In this document: positions 1 through 7,460 of the stretch, in pieces
How positions within the stretch are numbered: position 1 is the stretch's first letter
Layout of the letters: the number at the start of each line of letters is the position of its first letter
NCBI GenBank assembly: GCA_038210495.1
Contig: JBBQWR010000016.1
Coordinates: 39,209-103,208, forward strand
DNA length: 64,000 nt
Direction: 5' to 3'
Source of the DNA: JBBQWR01 sp038210495
GTDB lineage: Bacteria; Planctomycetota; Planctomycetia; Pirellulales; DATAWG01
Position numbers and translations under genes: made by a program
Notes under the pieces: model-generated
The model's input: the letters and a program-made list of their open reading frames with translations, nothing else
Database searches by the model: none
Told to the model about the DNA's origin: nothing

Positions 1-714
1 CATTTCAAACTGGCCAGCGTCTATTTCAATCTGCACAACTATCTGGGCAGCGTCGCCACGGGCGAGGTCCGCGGCGGCAAGGTCGGCGAGATCAAGAACA
101 ATCTGTTCCTGATCGACGCCCTGCCCGGCGCCAAGGACCTGTTCTACGCCGCCGGGCCGCGCTCGGCCATTTATCAAGTCGTGAAGGCGCAGCAGCAGGG
201 AATCGACCTGTTCGAGATTCATTTCCTGGAGGCGAACATCTGGCTCTCCGCCCGCCGCTACGCCAAGGCCGATCCGATCTACAAGACGCTCCAAGAAAAA
301 GTCAAAAAGGCCGACGCCGGCCTGTTCTGGTTCTACTGGGCGACGGCCGCTCTGGGGCTTGACCAGTACGACCAATACATTTCGCGACTAGAAAGGGCGA
401 TCGAAGCCGAGCCGGAGACCTACAAGTCCACGCTGGCCGACGCCTACGTCACCGTCGCCGATCGCTATCATCAGCAAGGCGACAGTGCAAAATACATCGA
501 GTTCCTGCACAAAGCCGTCGCGACCAATCCGCTCTCGGCCCGCCTACACCTGATGCTGGGCGACGCCTACTGGCTGGAAAACACGCGCCCCAAGGCGCTC
601 GAGCAATACAAGCTCGTCCTGGAACTCGAGCCCGACCACTCGCAACGAGTCCACCTACTCAACCGAATCCGCGGCCAAGAAGAGACGAGCGGCGCGACGC
701 CGGCAGGGGAGTAG
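1..714 (+). CDS. Tetratricopeptide-repeat protein, C-terminal part
   Basis: The reading frame is open from the first base of the window, so this is the 3' part of a longer gene; the internal GTG at 181 is not a likely start. The visible 237 residues have TPR character: helical pairs with small residues at the packing positions, the clearest being the segment around 'LHLMLGDAYWLENTRPKALE' and its repeat LVLELEPDH. TPRs are protein-protein interaction scaffolds. No catalytic domain is visible in this portion, and the N-terminal part, which would name the protein, lies outside the window. The tail after the last repeat is short and hydrophilic. The next intact gene on the strand is about 900 bases away. 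Confidence 0.75.
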   Translation, partial: HFKLASVYFNLHNYLGSVATGEVRGGKVGEIKNNLFLIDALPGAKDLFYAAGPRSAIYQVVKAQQQGIDLFEIHFLEANIWLSARRYAKADPIYKTLQEKVKKADAGLFWFYWATAALGLDQYDQYISRLERAIEAEPETYKSTLADAYVTVADRYHQQGDSAKYIEFLHKAVATNPLSARLHLMLGDAYWLENTRPKALEQYKLVLELEPDHSQRVHLLNRIRGQEETSGATPAGE

Positions 715-769
715 CCGCTGGAGCGATGATACCGCGAGCGAGAGTGCATTCCGCGTTTGTGCGATCGGG

Positions 770-1165
770 ATGCCCGAAGCCAGAATTTTCTCTCGAGGCG
801 TGTGGGCAGGGGCGACAACCATCCACCGCATCCGTGCCGAGGTCGAAGCCGAGCGATCCACCACGAGTTTCGCCAAGAAGAAGGAAACGGGCGCCAATCG
901 CCGTGAAAAGGCCCAGGCCGACTGCGTCGAAGATTTTCAGGATGCTGAGGTGGCGTTCCTGGCCTTTCATCCCCAATTCGCCAATCTCGCCGGCCGACTC
1001 GCCAAGGCGGTCGCCGATCATGCCACGCTAGTCGGCAGCGGCACGGTGGCCAGGACCACATGGGACCGCGCTATTGGACGTGTCGCTCGTGGAGGCGGCG
1101 AAGAACGTCGTGCCGGCGCCCGACGCCGACCTTTCGCGAGTCGATGTATTAGTCGGCGACATTAG
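770..1165 (+). pseudogene. Decayed DUF2293-like gene fragment
   Basis: The translation from 770 to about 1065 resembles the body of planctomycete DUF2293 proteins as I remember them: a VFSRGVWAP-like opening (here IFSRGVWAGATTIHRIRAE), a FAKKK...RREKAQ stretch, the phrase FLAFHPQFANLAGRLAKAV, and GSGTVART. After GTVART the expected continuation, an IAWxRHQTTxYD motif followed by an Arg-rich tail, is missing and the frame runs into unrelated Arg-rich sequence. No ribosome-binding site stands at a sensible distance before 770, and the N-terminal part of the family is absent. I therefore read it as a remnant truncated at both ends. The family match is from memory and needs a profile search. The function of DUF2293 is unknown. 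Confidence 0.45.
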
Positions 1166-1611
1166 CCGGCAAAATTGCGGGCTTAGCGCGAGCACTTGGA
1201 ATGAGCTCGCGGAACCACCGACGCAATCTTTCATTGCGCCGCGCGAGTGCATCTCCTGGACACCTACGAGGATCTGCGGCCATCCAATGTGCTGTGCGCG
1301 GTTGAGATGCTTCGGCTCTGCCTCTGCGGGCCGGCGAAGCAATTCAATTCTAGCTCGACGCTTTCGGTGCTTGTTGGAACCGACCGCTGCCAGGGACGCC
1401 TGTTGGAATCCCACCCCAGCCTTTTTCCAACTTCTCGCGAATCAGAAAACACCTTATAGACTGCCGCTTGCAGTACAAGTTAGCGTTTCTTAAGGTTCGT
1501 TTACTGGAAATGGCCCGGTTGCCAGCGGCGGCGTGGCGATTTATTCTGGAATGTTTAGAATAACGGCCCTGTCCGTAAACTGTTCTTGACCCGAATTGCT
1601 TGAGGTATGCC
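1166..1611. other. Gene-free stretch upstream of ilvB
   Basis: No convincing gene is visible here. Short open frames exist on both strands but lack start signals and recognisable motifs. The last 60 bases must contain the ilvB promoter. A TAGAAT at 1556-1561 resembles a -10 box, but no matching -35 sits 17 bases upstream, so I do not call it. Confidence 0.5.
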
Positions 1612-3381
1612 GTGGCGACCGCGATGAAAACCCGTAGTGCGAATCAACTCGTGTCCGGCGCCGACGTGGTGATCCAGTCGCTGGTCAATCATGGCATCGA
1701 CGTGATTTTCGCCTATCCGGGCGGGGCCAGCATGCCCCTGCATCAGGCGCTCACCCGGTTCAAGGACCAGTTGCGGACCATTCTGCCCAGGCACGAGCAG
1801 GGGGGCGCCTTCGCCGCTCAGGGATACGCTCGCACGACCGGCAAGCCCGGCGTCTGCATGGCCACCAGCGGTCCCGGCGCCCTCAATCTCGTCACGGCCA
1901 TTGCCGACGCGAAGATGGACAGCATCCCGCTGATCGCGATCACCGGTCAGGTGGGCACGCCCGTGATCGGCTCCGATGCGTTTCAAGAAACGCCGATCGT
2001 CGAAGTCTGTCGCGGAATCACCAAGCATCATTATCTGGTCACCCGGGTCGAGGATATTGCCCGGGTGATGCGCGAGGCGTTCCATATCGCCACAACCGGC
2101 CGACAAGGTCCCGTGCTCGTCGATCTGCCGAAAAACGTGCAGCTCGCCCAGATCGCGCCGAATTACGACGAGCCGCTGAACCTGCCGGGCTACCGCGCTG
2201 AAGTTCGCCGCGCGGCGCCGGAGCAGATCGCCCAGGTCGTGGCGGCCATCAAGCGCGCTCGCCGGCCTGTGATATACGCCGGCGGCGGAATCATCTCCAG
2301 CGAGGCCAGCGCCGAGCTTCGCACGCTGATTCAAAAGACCAAAATCCCCGTCACCACCACCGTGATGGGCCTGGGCGCCGTCCGGGCCGACGACCCGCTC
2401 TGGCTCGACATGCTGGGCATGCACGGCAGCGTGTATTCCAACTATGCGGTCGAAGCCGCCGATCTCGTACTCGCGCTGGGCGTGCGGTTCGACGATCGCG
2501 TGACCGGCAAGAAAGAGGAGTTCGCGAAGCACGCCTTCATCGTGCATATCGACGTCGATCCGTCGGAGATCAACAAAAACAAAGTCGTGCATATCCCGAT
2601 CGTCAGCGACCTGAAATACGCGCTGGGCGAATTGAACAAGGTCGTCGAGGCGCCCGCCGATCTCTCGGACTGGCACAAGCAGATCAATCAGTGGAAGGCC
2701 ACCGATCCGCTGCGCTACGACGAGTCGTTCGACGGCATCTTGCAGCAGCATGCGATCGCCGAGCTATCGCGGCTTACCCGCGGCGAGGACACGATCGTTA
2801 CGGTCGGCGTCGGCCAGCATCAAATGTGGGCGGCTCAGTTCTACAAATTCATGCATCCGCGGACATGGCTGTCGAGTTCCGGACTGGGCACGATGGGTTT
2901 TGGCCTGCCGGCGGCGATGGGCGCCAAGGCGGCCCATCCAAACAAGTTGGTCGTCGACATCGACGGCGACGGCAGCTTCCTGATGAACGTTCAAGAGCTG
3001 GCCACTTGCTTCTGCGAGAAGCTGCCGGTCAAGGTGCTGCTGCTCAACAATCAGCATCTGGGGATGGTCGCGCAGTGGGAGGATCGATTCTTCAAGGGCA
3101 ATCGGGCTCACACCTATCTGGGACCGATCGACAATCCGGAAGCGACCGGCGAGGGAGACGGTTTCGGCCCCGAAACCCGCTATCCGGATTTCGTGAGGAT
3201 CGCCCACGGTTTCGGCTGCGGCGGACGATTCGTGAAAAAGAAATCCGAGTTGACGGCCGCTTTGCAAGAGATGATCGACTACGACGGGCCCTATGTGCTC
3301 GACGTCGAGGTTCCCTATCAAGAGCACGTCCTGCCGATGATTCCGGCGGGCATGACGGTCCGCGACCTCATCAAGGAATAG
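1612..3381 (+). CDS. ilvB: Acetolactate synthase, large (catalytic) subunit
   Basis: This ThDP enzyme makes 2-acetolactate or 2-aceto-2-hydroxybutyrate from pyruvate, the first common step of branched-chain amino-acid synthesis. Three domains are visible. The N-terminal ThDP domain carries the catalytic Glu62 in RHEQGGAFAAQGYAR. The central domain has the RFDDRVTGK loop typical of FAD-containing acetohydroxyacid synthases. The C-terminal domain has the GDGSFLMN...NN thiamine-pyrophosphate motif near residues 450-480. The length of 589 residues is normal. I chose the GTG at 1612 because GAGGT at 1602-1606 is well spaced; the TTG at 1600 and the ATG at 1624 lack such a site. No ilvN regulatory subunit or ilvC follows, so the pathway is not clustered here. 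A REP-like hairpin lies 30 bases after the stop. Confidence 0.93.
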   Translation: MATAMKTRSANQLVSGADVVIQSLVNHGIDVIFAYPGGASMPLHQALTRFKDQLRTILPRHEQGGAFAAQGYARTTGKPGVCMATSGPGALNLVTAIADAKMDSIPLIAITGQVGTPVIGSDAFQETPIVEVCRGITKHHYLVTRVEDIARVMREAFHIATTGRQGPVLVDLPKNVQLAQIAPNYDEPLNLPGYRAEVRRAAPEQIAQVVAAIKRARRPVIYAGGGIISSEASAELRTLIQKTKIPVTTTVMGLGAVRADDPLWLDMLGMHGSVYSNYAVEAADLVLALGVRFDDRVTGKKEEFAKHAFIVHIDVDPSEINKNKVVHIPIVSDLKYALGELNKVVEAPADLSDWHKQINQWKATDPLRYDESFDGILQQHAIAELSRLTRGEDTIVTVGVGQHQMWAAQFYKFMHPRTWLSSSGLGTMGFGLPAAMGAKAAHPNKLVVDIDGDGSFLMNVQELATCFCEKLPVKVLLLNNQHLGMVAQWEDRFFKGNRAHTYLGPIDNPEATGEGDGFGPETRYPDFVRIAHGFGCGGRFVKKKSELTAALQEMIDYDGPYVLDVEVPYQEHVLPMIPAGMTVRDLIKE

Positions 3382-3410
3382 CGGCCAACATCCCCGCCAG
3401 TGCCTGGGCG

Positions 3411-3443
3411 CCCGGGGCTGGCGGCGCCTCGCCGAAGCCCCGG
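3411..3443 (-). repeat. REP-like hairpin, family A, copy 1
   Basis: About 32 bases with an outer stem CCGGGGCT/AGCCCCGG and an inner GGCG/CGCC stem, read on the minus strand. The same unit recurs at 5035-5066, 45497-45528, 51792-51824 and 63860-63890, with degenerate copies near 59873-59908 and 62711-62742. It lies just after ilvB. Confidence 0.75.
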
Positions 3444-3539
3444 CGAGTGGTCCCTCCCCGCAATCCATAATGTTGGCCGTGTCCGTTCTGCAAGACGCAT
3501 GGATTCACGAAAAGTTCACCGCAGGCAACGGTCCGGCAG

Positions 3540-4188
3540 ATGTGGCGCCTCTATCTCGATGAAAGTGGCGACCTCGGTTTTGATTTTCAAAACAAGAAGC
3601 CGTCGCCGTTTCTAACAATAGCGATTCTCGCTACTTATAATCGCGGCGCTGCGACGAAGATCGATCAAGCCGTCCGACGCACTTTGCGCCGCAAGGTGAA
3701 TCGAAAGAAGATGAATAAAAAACTCGAACTGAAAGGCGCGGACTCGACCATCGCAGTGAAGCGATATTTCTACAGACAGATTAGGGATTTGGAATTTGGG
3801 ATATACGCCTTAACGCTGAACAAAATACGCGTAAAGCACGAGTTGCGTAACCGCCCAGACGCAAAGGAGAGGTTGTACAATTTCATCGCCAGAGAGGTGA
3901 TGGAGAAAATCCCCTTTTGAAACAGCTCGCGACACGGTGGAGTTGATCGTCGATAAGTCGAAGGGGCGACGGCAGATTGCTGGTTTCAACCAGTATGTCG
4001 TTTCGCAATTGCAGGGCCGACTAGACCCCCGAGTGCGCCTCAATATCTATCATCGCCTGTCGCACACGGATCGCGGCCTTAGCGCCGTCGATCTCTTCTG
4101 CTGGGGGATCGCCCGTAGTCATCAAGGCGATAAAGAGTGGTACAACGAATATCGAGGAAAAATTCTTCTCGATAGCCGGTATCTTTAA
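3540..4188 (+). pseudogene. DUF3800 protein gene interrupted by one frameshift
   Basis: Two frames, 3540-3920 and 3937-4188, together make one DUF3800 protein of about 215 residues. The N-terminal part starts with the family hallmark LYLDESGDLGF (D7, E8, S9, G10, D11). The C-terminal part ends with DLFCWGIARSHQGDKEWYNEYR, matching the usual end of the family. Skipping one T in CCCCTTTT at 3911-3918 joins them without a gap (IPF-ETARDTVELIVDK). DUF3800 proteins are predicted acidic-site, possibly nuclease-like proteins often found near mobile or defence genes; their activity is not established. The frameshift may be a mutation, a sequencing error in the homopolymer, or a +1 recoding site, since the sequence reads CCC TTT TGA. 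The region is visibly less GC-rich than its neighbours, which suggests transfer. Confidence 0.75.
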
Positions 4189-4486
4189 GCAATAAAAAAG
4201 AGCGGGCCAACGGGAGTGGTGGCTCTGGGGCTTAGCCAACGCGATGGAAGGGAACACCCCAGACAGTCCCGTGGACTTATCGCTCTTCAATCAAATATAT
4301 CGACACGGCCGGCGTTTTCAAAGACTATTTCAGCGGGCGCTGACTTTTTAGGCCCCCAGGATAGGGCGATTCTCCTGCCTGCTGCGGCGCTTGAATGCCC
4401 ATTGCGGCCAAATATACTGAATTGCAGGCGACTTCCGTGCTATGCCCGCCGCCATTTCCCGCGAATCTTCTCTTCGAGGCCGATCC
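4189..4486. other. Gene-free stretch between DUF3800 and the membrane gene
   Basis: No gene, repeat or RNA is recognisable here. Overlapping frames on both strands have no motif or start signal. Confidence 0.45.
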
Positions 4487-4891
4487 GTGCTCAAGAAATT
4501 GCAAGTGATTTTCAGCATTCTCGCCGGCTTGGCGCTGATCGTGTTCATCATCGCCGTTTGCACGAACGTCAACGTGCCGACGATCCCCACCTGGGTCGCG
4601 CCGGTCGTCTGGAGTTCGCTCGGGCTGATCGCGGTTTGCTGCCTGGCGATCGTGATCACGCTCATTTTGGAATTGATCGAACGGGAGCCGAAGGAAGAAG
4701 ACGAGCTGGTTGAGGAACCGTTCACCGACGAAACGGTCGAAGAGTTGGCCGCCGTCGGGGCCGTTAGCGAAATTCACGCCGGCGAAGGAATCGAAGAACC
4801 GGCTGCACATTTCGAAATGGAAGCCGAGCCGTTCGAGGCGCACTCCGAACAATTCGAAATGGAAGAAATGCCGGACCTCGAGGACGAGTGA
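4487..4891 (+). CDS. Small two-helix membrane protein with acidic tail
   Basis: I do not recognise this 134-residue protein. It opens with a short basic stretch (VLKK), followed by two hydrophobic helices at about residues 4-25 and 35-62. The remaining 70 residues are strongly acidic, rich in Glu and Asp with FEMEAEPFE and FEMEEMPD repeats. The predicted topology places the tail in the cytoplasm. I prefer GTG 4487 because GAGG precedes it at about the right distance; the ATG at 4442 would add a basic leader with no ribosome-binding site. It lies upstream of the MoxR gene on the same strand, separated by two repeat elements. Confidence 0.6.
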   Translation: MLKKLQVIFSILAGLALIVFIIAVCTNVNVPTIPTWVAPVVWSSLGLIAVCCLAIVITLILELIEREPKEEDELVEEPFTDETVEELAAVGAVSEIHAGEGIEEPAAHFEMEAEPFEAHSEQFEMEEMPDLEDE

Positions 4892-4914
4892 GGCGCCGAC
4901 TGCTTTGCCGCGCC

Positions 4915-5015
4915 TGAAGGATCGGAAATGGGAGTTGGGATTTAGGGAATGGGGAAATCGGACTTCGCCGCGGCCCGGCGCGCTTGCCGACCCCCCAATT
5001 CCCATCTCTCAACTC
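4915..5015. repeat. Dispersed inverted repeat, family J, copy 1
   Basis: The left arm contains AATGGGAGTTGGGATTTAGG and the right arm CCCCAATTCCCATCTCTCAA, so the element can fold on itself. A close relative at 6132-6234 lies in the next gap of the same operon, and a half copy (CCCCAAATCCCAATTCCTAA) is at 47111-47130. It is non-coding. Confidence 0.65.
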
Positions 5016-5034
5016 GACCCTGACAGGCGGCGCT

Positions 5035-5066
5035 CCGGGGCTTCGGCGAAGCGCCTCCAGCCCCGG
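5035..5066 (+). repeat. REP-like hairpin, family A, copy 2
   Basis: This is a perfect example of the family: CCGGGGCT pairs with AGCCCCGG, with GGCG and CGCC forming an inner stem. It sits 124 bases before the moxR start. Confidence 0.8.
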
Positions 5067-5189
5067 CCACCTGGCCGTTATCTTTCCGCCCGCCCGGTGT
5101 CCCCTCGCCCCGAGACCGAGTAATATAAATATCGGCGCCCGCCCATCCCTGCTTCTCATCTCGCGACGCTGCCTCGAAAAGGAACTCCC

Positions 5190-6131
5190 GTGGCGACCCA
5201 GATGCAAAGCCGCGTGGCCGAGCTTGAAGCCAACATGGCTCAAGTCATCTTGGGCAAGCCGCAGGTGGTGCGGATGTGCATCGTCACGCTACTGGCCGGC
5301 GAGCATCTGCTGCTGGAAGACGTGCCCGGCGTGGGCAAGACGCTCGTGGCCAAGGCGCTTGCCAAGAGCGTGACGGGCGATTTCTGCCGCATTCAATTCA
5401 CGCCCGACCTGTTGCCTAGCGACATCATCGGCAGCAGTATCTTGCAGCCAAAAACTGGCGAGTTCGTGTTCGCCCGGGGGCCGATCTTCTCGAACATCGT
5501 GCTGGCCGACGAGATCAATCGGACTACGCCGCGAACGCAAAGCGCGCTGCTCGAAGCCATGAGCGATCGCCAGGTGTCGGTCGACGGCCACACGCATCCG
5601 CTCGCCCAGCCGTTCATGGTGATCGCCACGCAAAATCCGTTCGAGTTCGAGGGAACCTATCCGCTGCCCGAGAGCCAACTGGACCGGTTTTTGATGCGGA
5701 TTTCGCTCGGCTACCCGGACCGGGCCGACGAACTGCAAGTGCTCACGACGCACCGTGGTGGCGAGCCGGTCGACACGCTGACTCCGGTCGTCGATAGCGA
5801 GCAAATTCGCGAGCTGCAAGAATCCGTCAGGCAAGTCGCGGTCGAACAGTCGGTTCAGGAATATCTGCTGGAGATCGTGCATGCGACCCGCGATTCGAGC
5901 GAGTTGAGCGTCGGCGCGAGCACGCGCGGAGCGCTCTCGCTGTATCGCGCGGCCCAGGCCTTGGCCCTGGTCGAATCGCGCGAGTTCGTGACGCCAGACG
6001 ACATCAAGCGACTCGCGGCGCCGGTGCTCGCGCATCGCGTCATCCCCAAGAGCTACGCCCACGCGGGCCAACGGCGGTCGATGGAAACGCTGATCGCGAG
6101 ACTCGTGGCGTCGGTCCGCGCGCCAGACTGA
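5190..6131 (+). CDS. MoxR-family AAA+ ATPase
   Basis: A 313-residue AAA_3 ATPase of the MoxR class. The Walker A motif is GVGKT at residues 47-51. Walker B is VLADEINRTTPRTQSALLEAM. Sensor 1 is in MVIATQNPFEFEGTYPLPES, followed by the QLDRF segment, and the C-terminal lid contains GASTRGALSLYRAAQA. MoxR proteins are chaperone-like and usually act with DUF58 or VWA partners on envelope or secreted complexes. The GTG start at 5190 has AAGGA seven bases upstream. The following DUF58 and transglutaminase genes on the same strand form the classic MoxR-DUF58-TgpA arrangement; all gaps are short apart from repeat insertions. Confidence 0.92.
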   Translation: MATQMQSRVAELEANMAQVILGKPQVVRMCIVTLLAGEHLLLEDVPGVGKTLVAKALAKSVTGDFCRIQFTPDLLPSDIIGSSILQPKTGEFVFARGPIFSNIVLADEINRTTPRTQSALLEAMSDRQVSVDGHTHPLAQPFMVIATQNPFEFEGTYPLPESQLDRFLMRISLGYPDRADELQVLTTHRGGEPVDTLTPVVDSEQIRELQESVRQVAVEQSVQEYLLEIVHATRDSSELSVGASTRGALSLYRAAQALALVESREFVTPDDIKRLAAPVLAHRVIPKSYAHAGQRRSMETLIARLVASVRAPD

Positions 6132-6234
6132 AGAATCGGAAATGGGAAGTGGGATTTAGGGGATAGGGAAGACAGCCCTTCACCGCAAAGCGGCACGCTT
6201 CCCCACCCCCCAACTCCTATCTCCCAACTCCCAA
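6132..6234. repeat. Dispersed inverted repeat, family J, copy 2
   Basis: It opens with GAATCGGAAATGGGAAGTGG and closes with CCAACTCCTATCTCCCAACT, so the arms are complementary. It fills the gap between the moxR stop and the DUF58 start almost exactly, ending seven bases before the ATG. The upstream gene's gap holds copy 1. Confidence 0.65.
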
Positions 6235-6240
6235 GCCTCC

Positions 6241-7413
6241 ATGCGGCTCAATCGTCAAACTCGCCTCACTACCGAAGGCTACTACTTCCTCATCGTGCTC
6301 GCCTTCGTACTGGTGCGCGGCTCGATGAAGGAGATCAATCTCATGTTGGCGCTGGCCGGCATGATGGTGGGGGCGTTTTATTTCAATTGGCTCGGGGCCC
6401 GACTGTTGCTTCGGCGGATCAAGGCGCGGCGAATCTTGCCCGATTTCGCGACCGCTGGAGAGCCACTGTCGATCGAGATCGAGCTCAGTTCACCCCACCG
6501 GGCAACGGCGCTGCAGTGCGAAGACAAGTTTCATTTGCATCGCTCGCGCGGCGCCAGTGACGTCGGGCGGGGAACGGTCGTGCTGCCGCAGATTGCCGCG
6601 AAGCAGACCGCCCGGGCCGAATACCGAGTGCGGTTTGGCCGCCGGGGCGTCTATGAATTCGATCCGCTGATTGTCATCAGTCGATTTCCGTTCAGGCTCT
6701 TGTCCCATTCGCGGCGGTTCAAAGACAGCCGCGATCGGCTCGTGGTCTTGCCGAGGTTGGGCCGGCTCACGAGTCGTTGGTCCCGATTTCGCCGCGGAGC
6801 GGATCTCGGCGACCGCCGCGTGGCGCGGCGACAGGGAACTACCGAGGGGGATTTTTATGGCCTCCGCGATTGGCGGCCCGGAGACAGCCGGCGGTGGATT
6901 CACTGGCGCACGTCCGCCCGGCGCGGCTCGCTGATGGTGCGGCAATTCGAAGAGCCGCGAAACGAAGACTTGACGCTGCTCATCGACCTGTGGCGCCCCG
7001 CCAAGCTCTCGGATCACGATGAGGAAAATATCGAGTTAGCCGTCAGCTTCGCCGCGACGATCGTGGCCGACGCTTGTCTTCAGGGAGGCGGCCGGTTGTC
7101 GATTGCCGTTACGGGCCAGCGCGGTTTTGATTTAAACGGCGCCGCGTCGCGATCGCTGGGGCACGAGATCGTGCAGCGTCTGGCCGCGGCCGAGGCCGCC
7201 AGCCAAGACGATTGGCCGGCGCTGCTGGCGGGAGTTCGATCCAAGAACCATCTCGGGCGCGTGGTGCTCATTAGCACCCGGCCCCCGAGCGATGGCGAAT
7301 CGGCGGCGATTGCCACGACCGCCGAGTCGGGGCCGTCGCGCTCCGCGCCGCTCGAGCCCTTGCGAATCGACACGTCGACCCCGGAACTTTTCGAGTATTT
7401 CCAACTATCATAA
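6241..7413 (+). CDS. DUF58 domain protein
   Basis: A 390-residue protein with two N-terminal transmembrane helices at about residues 13-50. A beta-rich middle region follows, then the DUF58 signature YGLRDWRPGDSRRWIHWRTS around W211 with the continuation LMVRQFEEPR and the LLIDLW strand of a VWA-like fold. DUF58 proteins are membrane-anchored partners of MoxR ATPases; their substrate is generally unknown. The ATG at 6241 follows directly after a family J repeat. No strong ribosome-binding site is visible, which may mean the repeat entered just upstream of the start. It is in one transcription unit with the flanking genes. Confidence 0.9.
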   Translation: MRLNRQTRLTTEGYYFLIVLAFVLVRGSMKEINLMLALAGMMVGAFYFNWLGARLLLRRIKARRILPDFATAGEPLSIEIELSSPHRATALQCEDKFHLHRSRGASDVGRGTVVLPQIAAKQTARAEYRVRFGRRGVYEFDPLIVISRFPFRLLSHSRRFKDSRDRLVVLPRLGRLTSRWSRFRRGADLGDRRVARRQGTTEGDFYGLRDWRPGDSRRWIHWRTSARRGSLMVRQFEEPRNEDLTLLIDLWRPAKLSDHDEENIELAVSFAATIVADACLQGGGRLSIAVTGQRGFDLNGAASRSLGHEIVQRLAAAEAASQDDWPALLAGVRSKNHLGRVVLISTRPPSDGESAAIATTAESGPSRSAPLEPLRIDTSTPELFEYFQLS

Positions 7414-7437
7414 CCGCGGCATCCTGCCGCGCCGTCA
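7408..7437 (+). repeat. Dispersed repeat, family B, copy 1
   Basis: The motif ACCGCGGCATCCTGCCGCGC overlaps the DUF58 stop codon region. Related copies are at 20867-20967, where two copies face each other, and at 38112-38143. Confidence 0.6.
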
Positions 7438-7460
7438 GAAGTATGTGAACTGCCCTTTCA

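Noticed and set aside
1556..1561. TAGAAT as the ilvB -10 box
   Set aside because: No -35 element at the right spacing; planctomycete promoters are also poorly known.
1555..2751. Antisense open frame of 398 codons opposite ilvB
   Set aside because: It is an Asp/Arg/Leu-rich shadow of a GC-rich gene, with no motif or start signal.
3540..4188. DUF3800 gene as part of a defence island
   Set aside because: Neighbouring genes are metabolic and membrane genes, with no restriction, toxin or nuclease genes adjacent.
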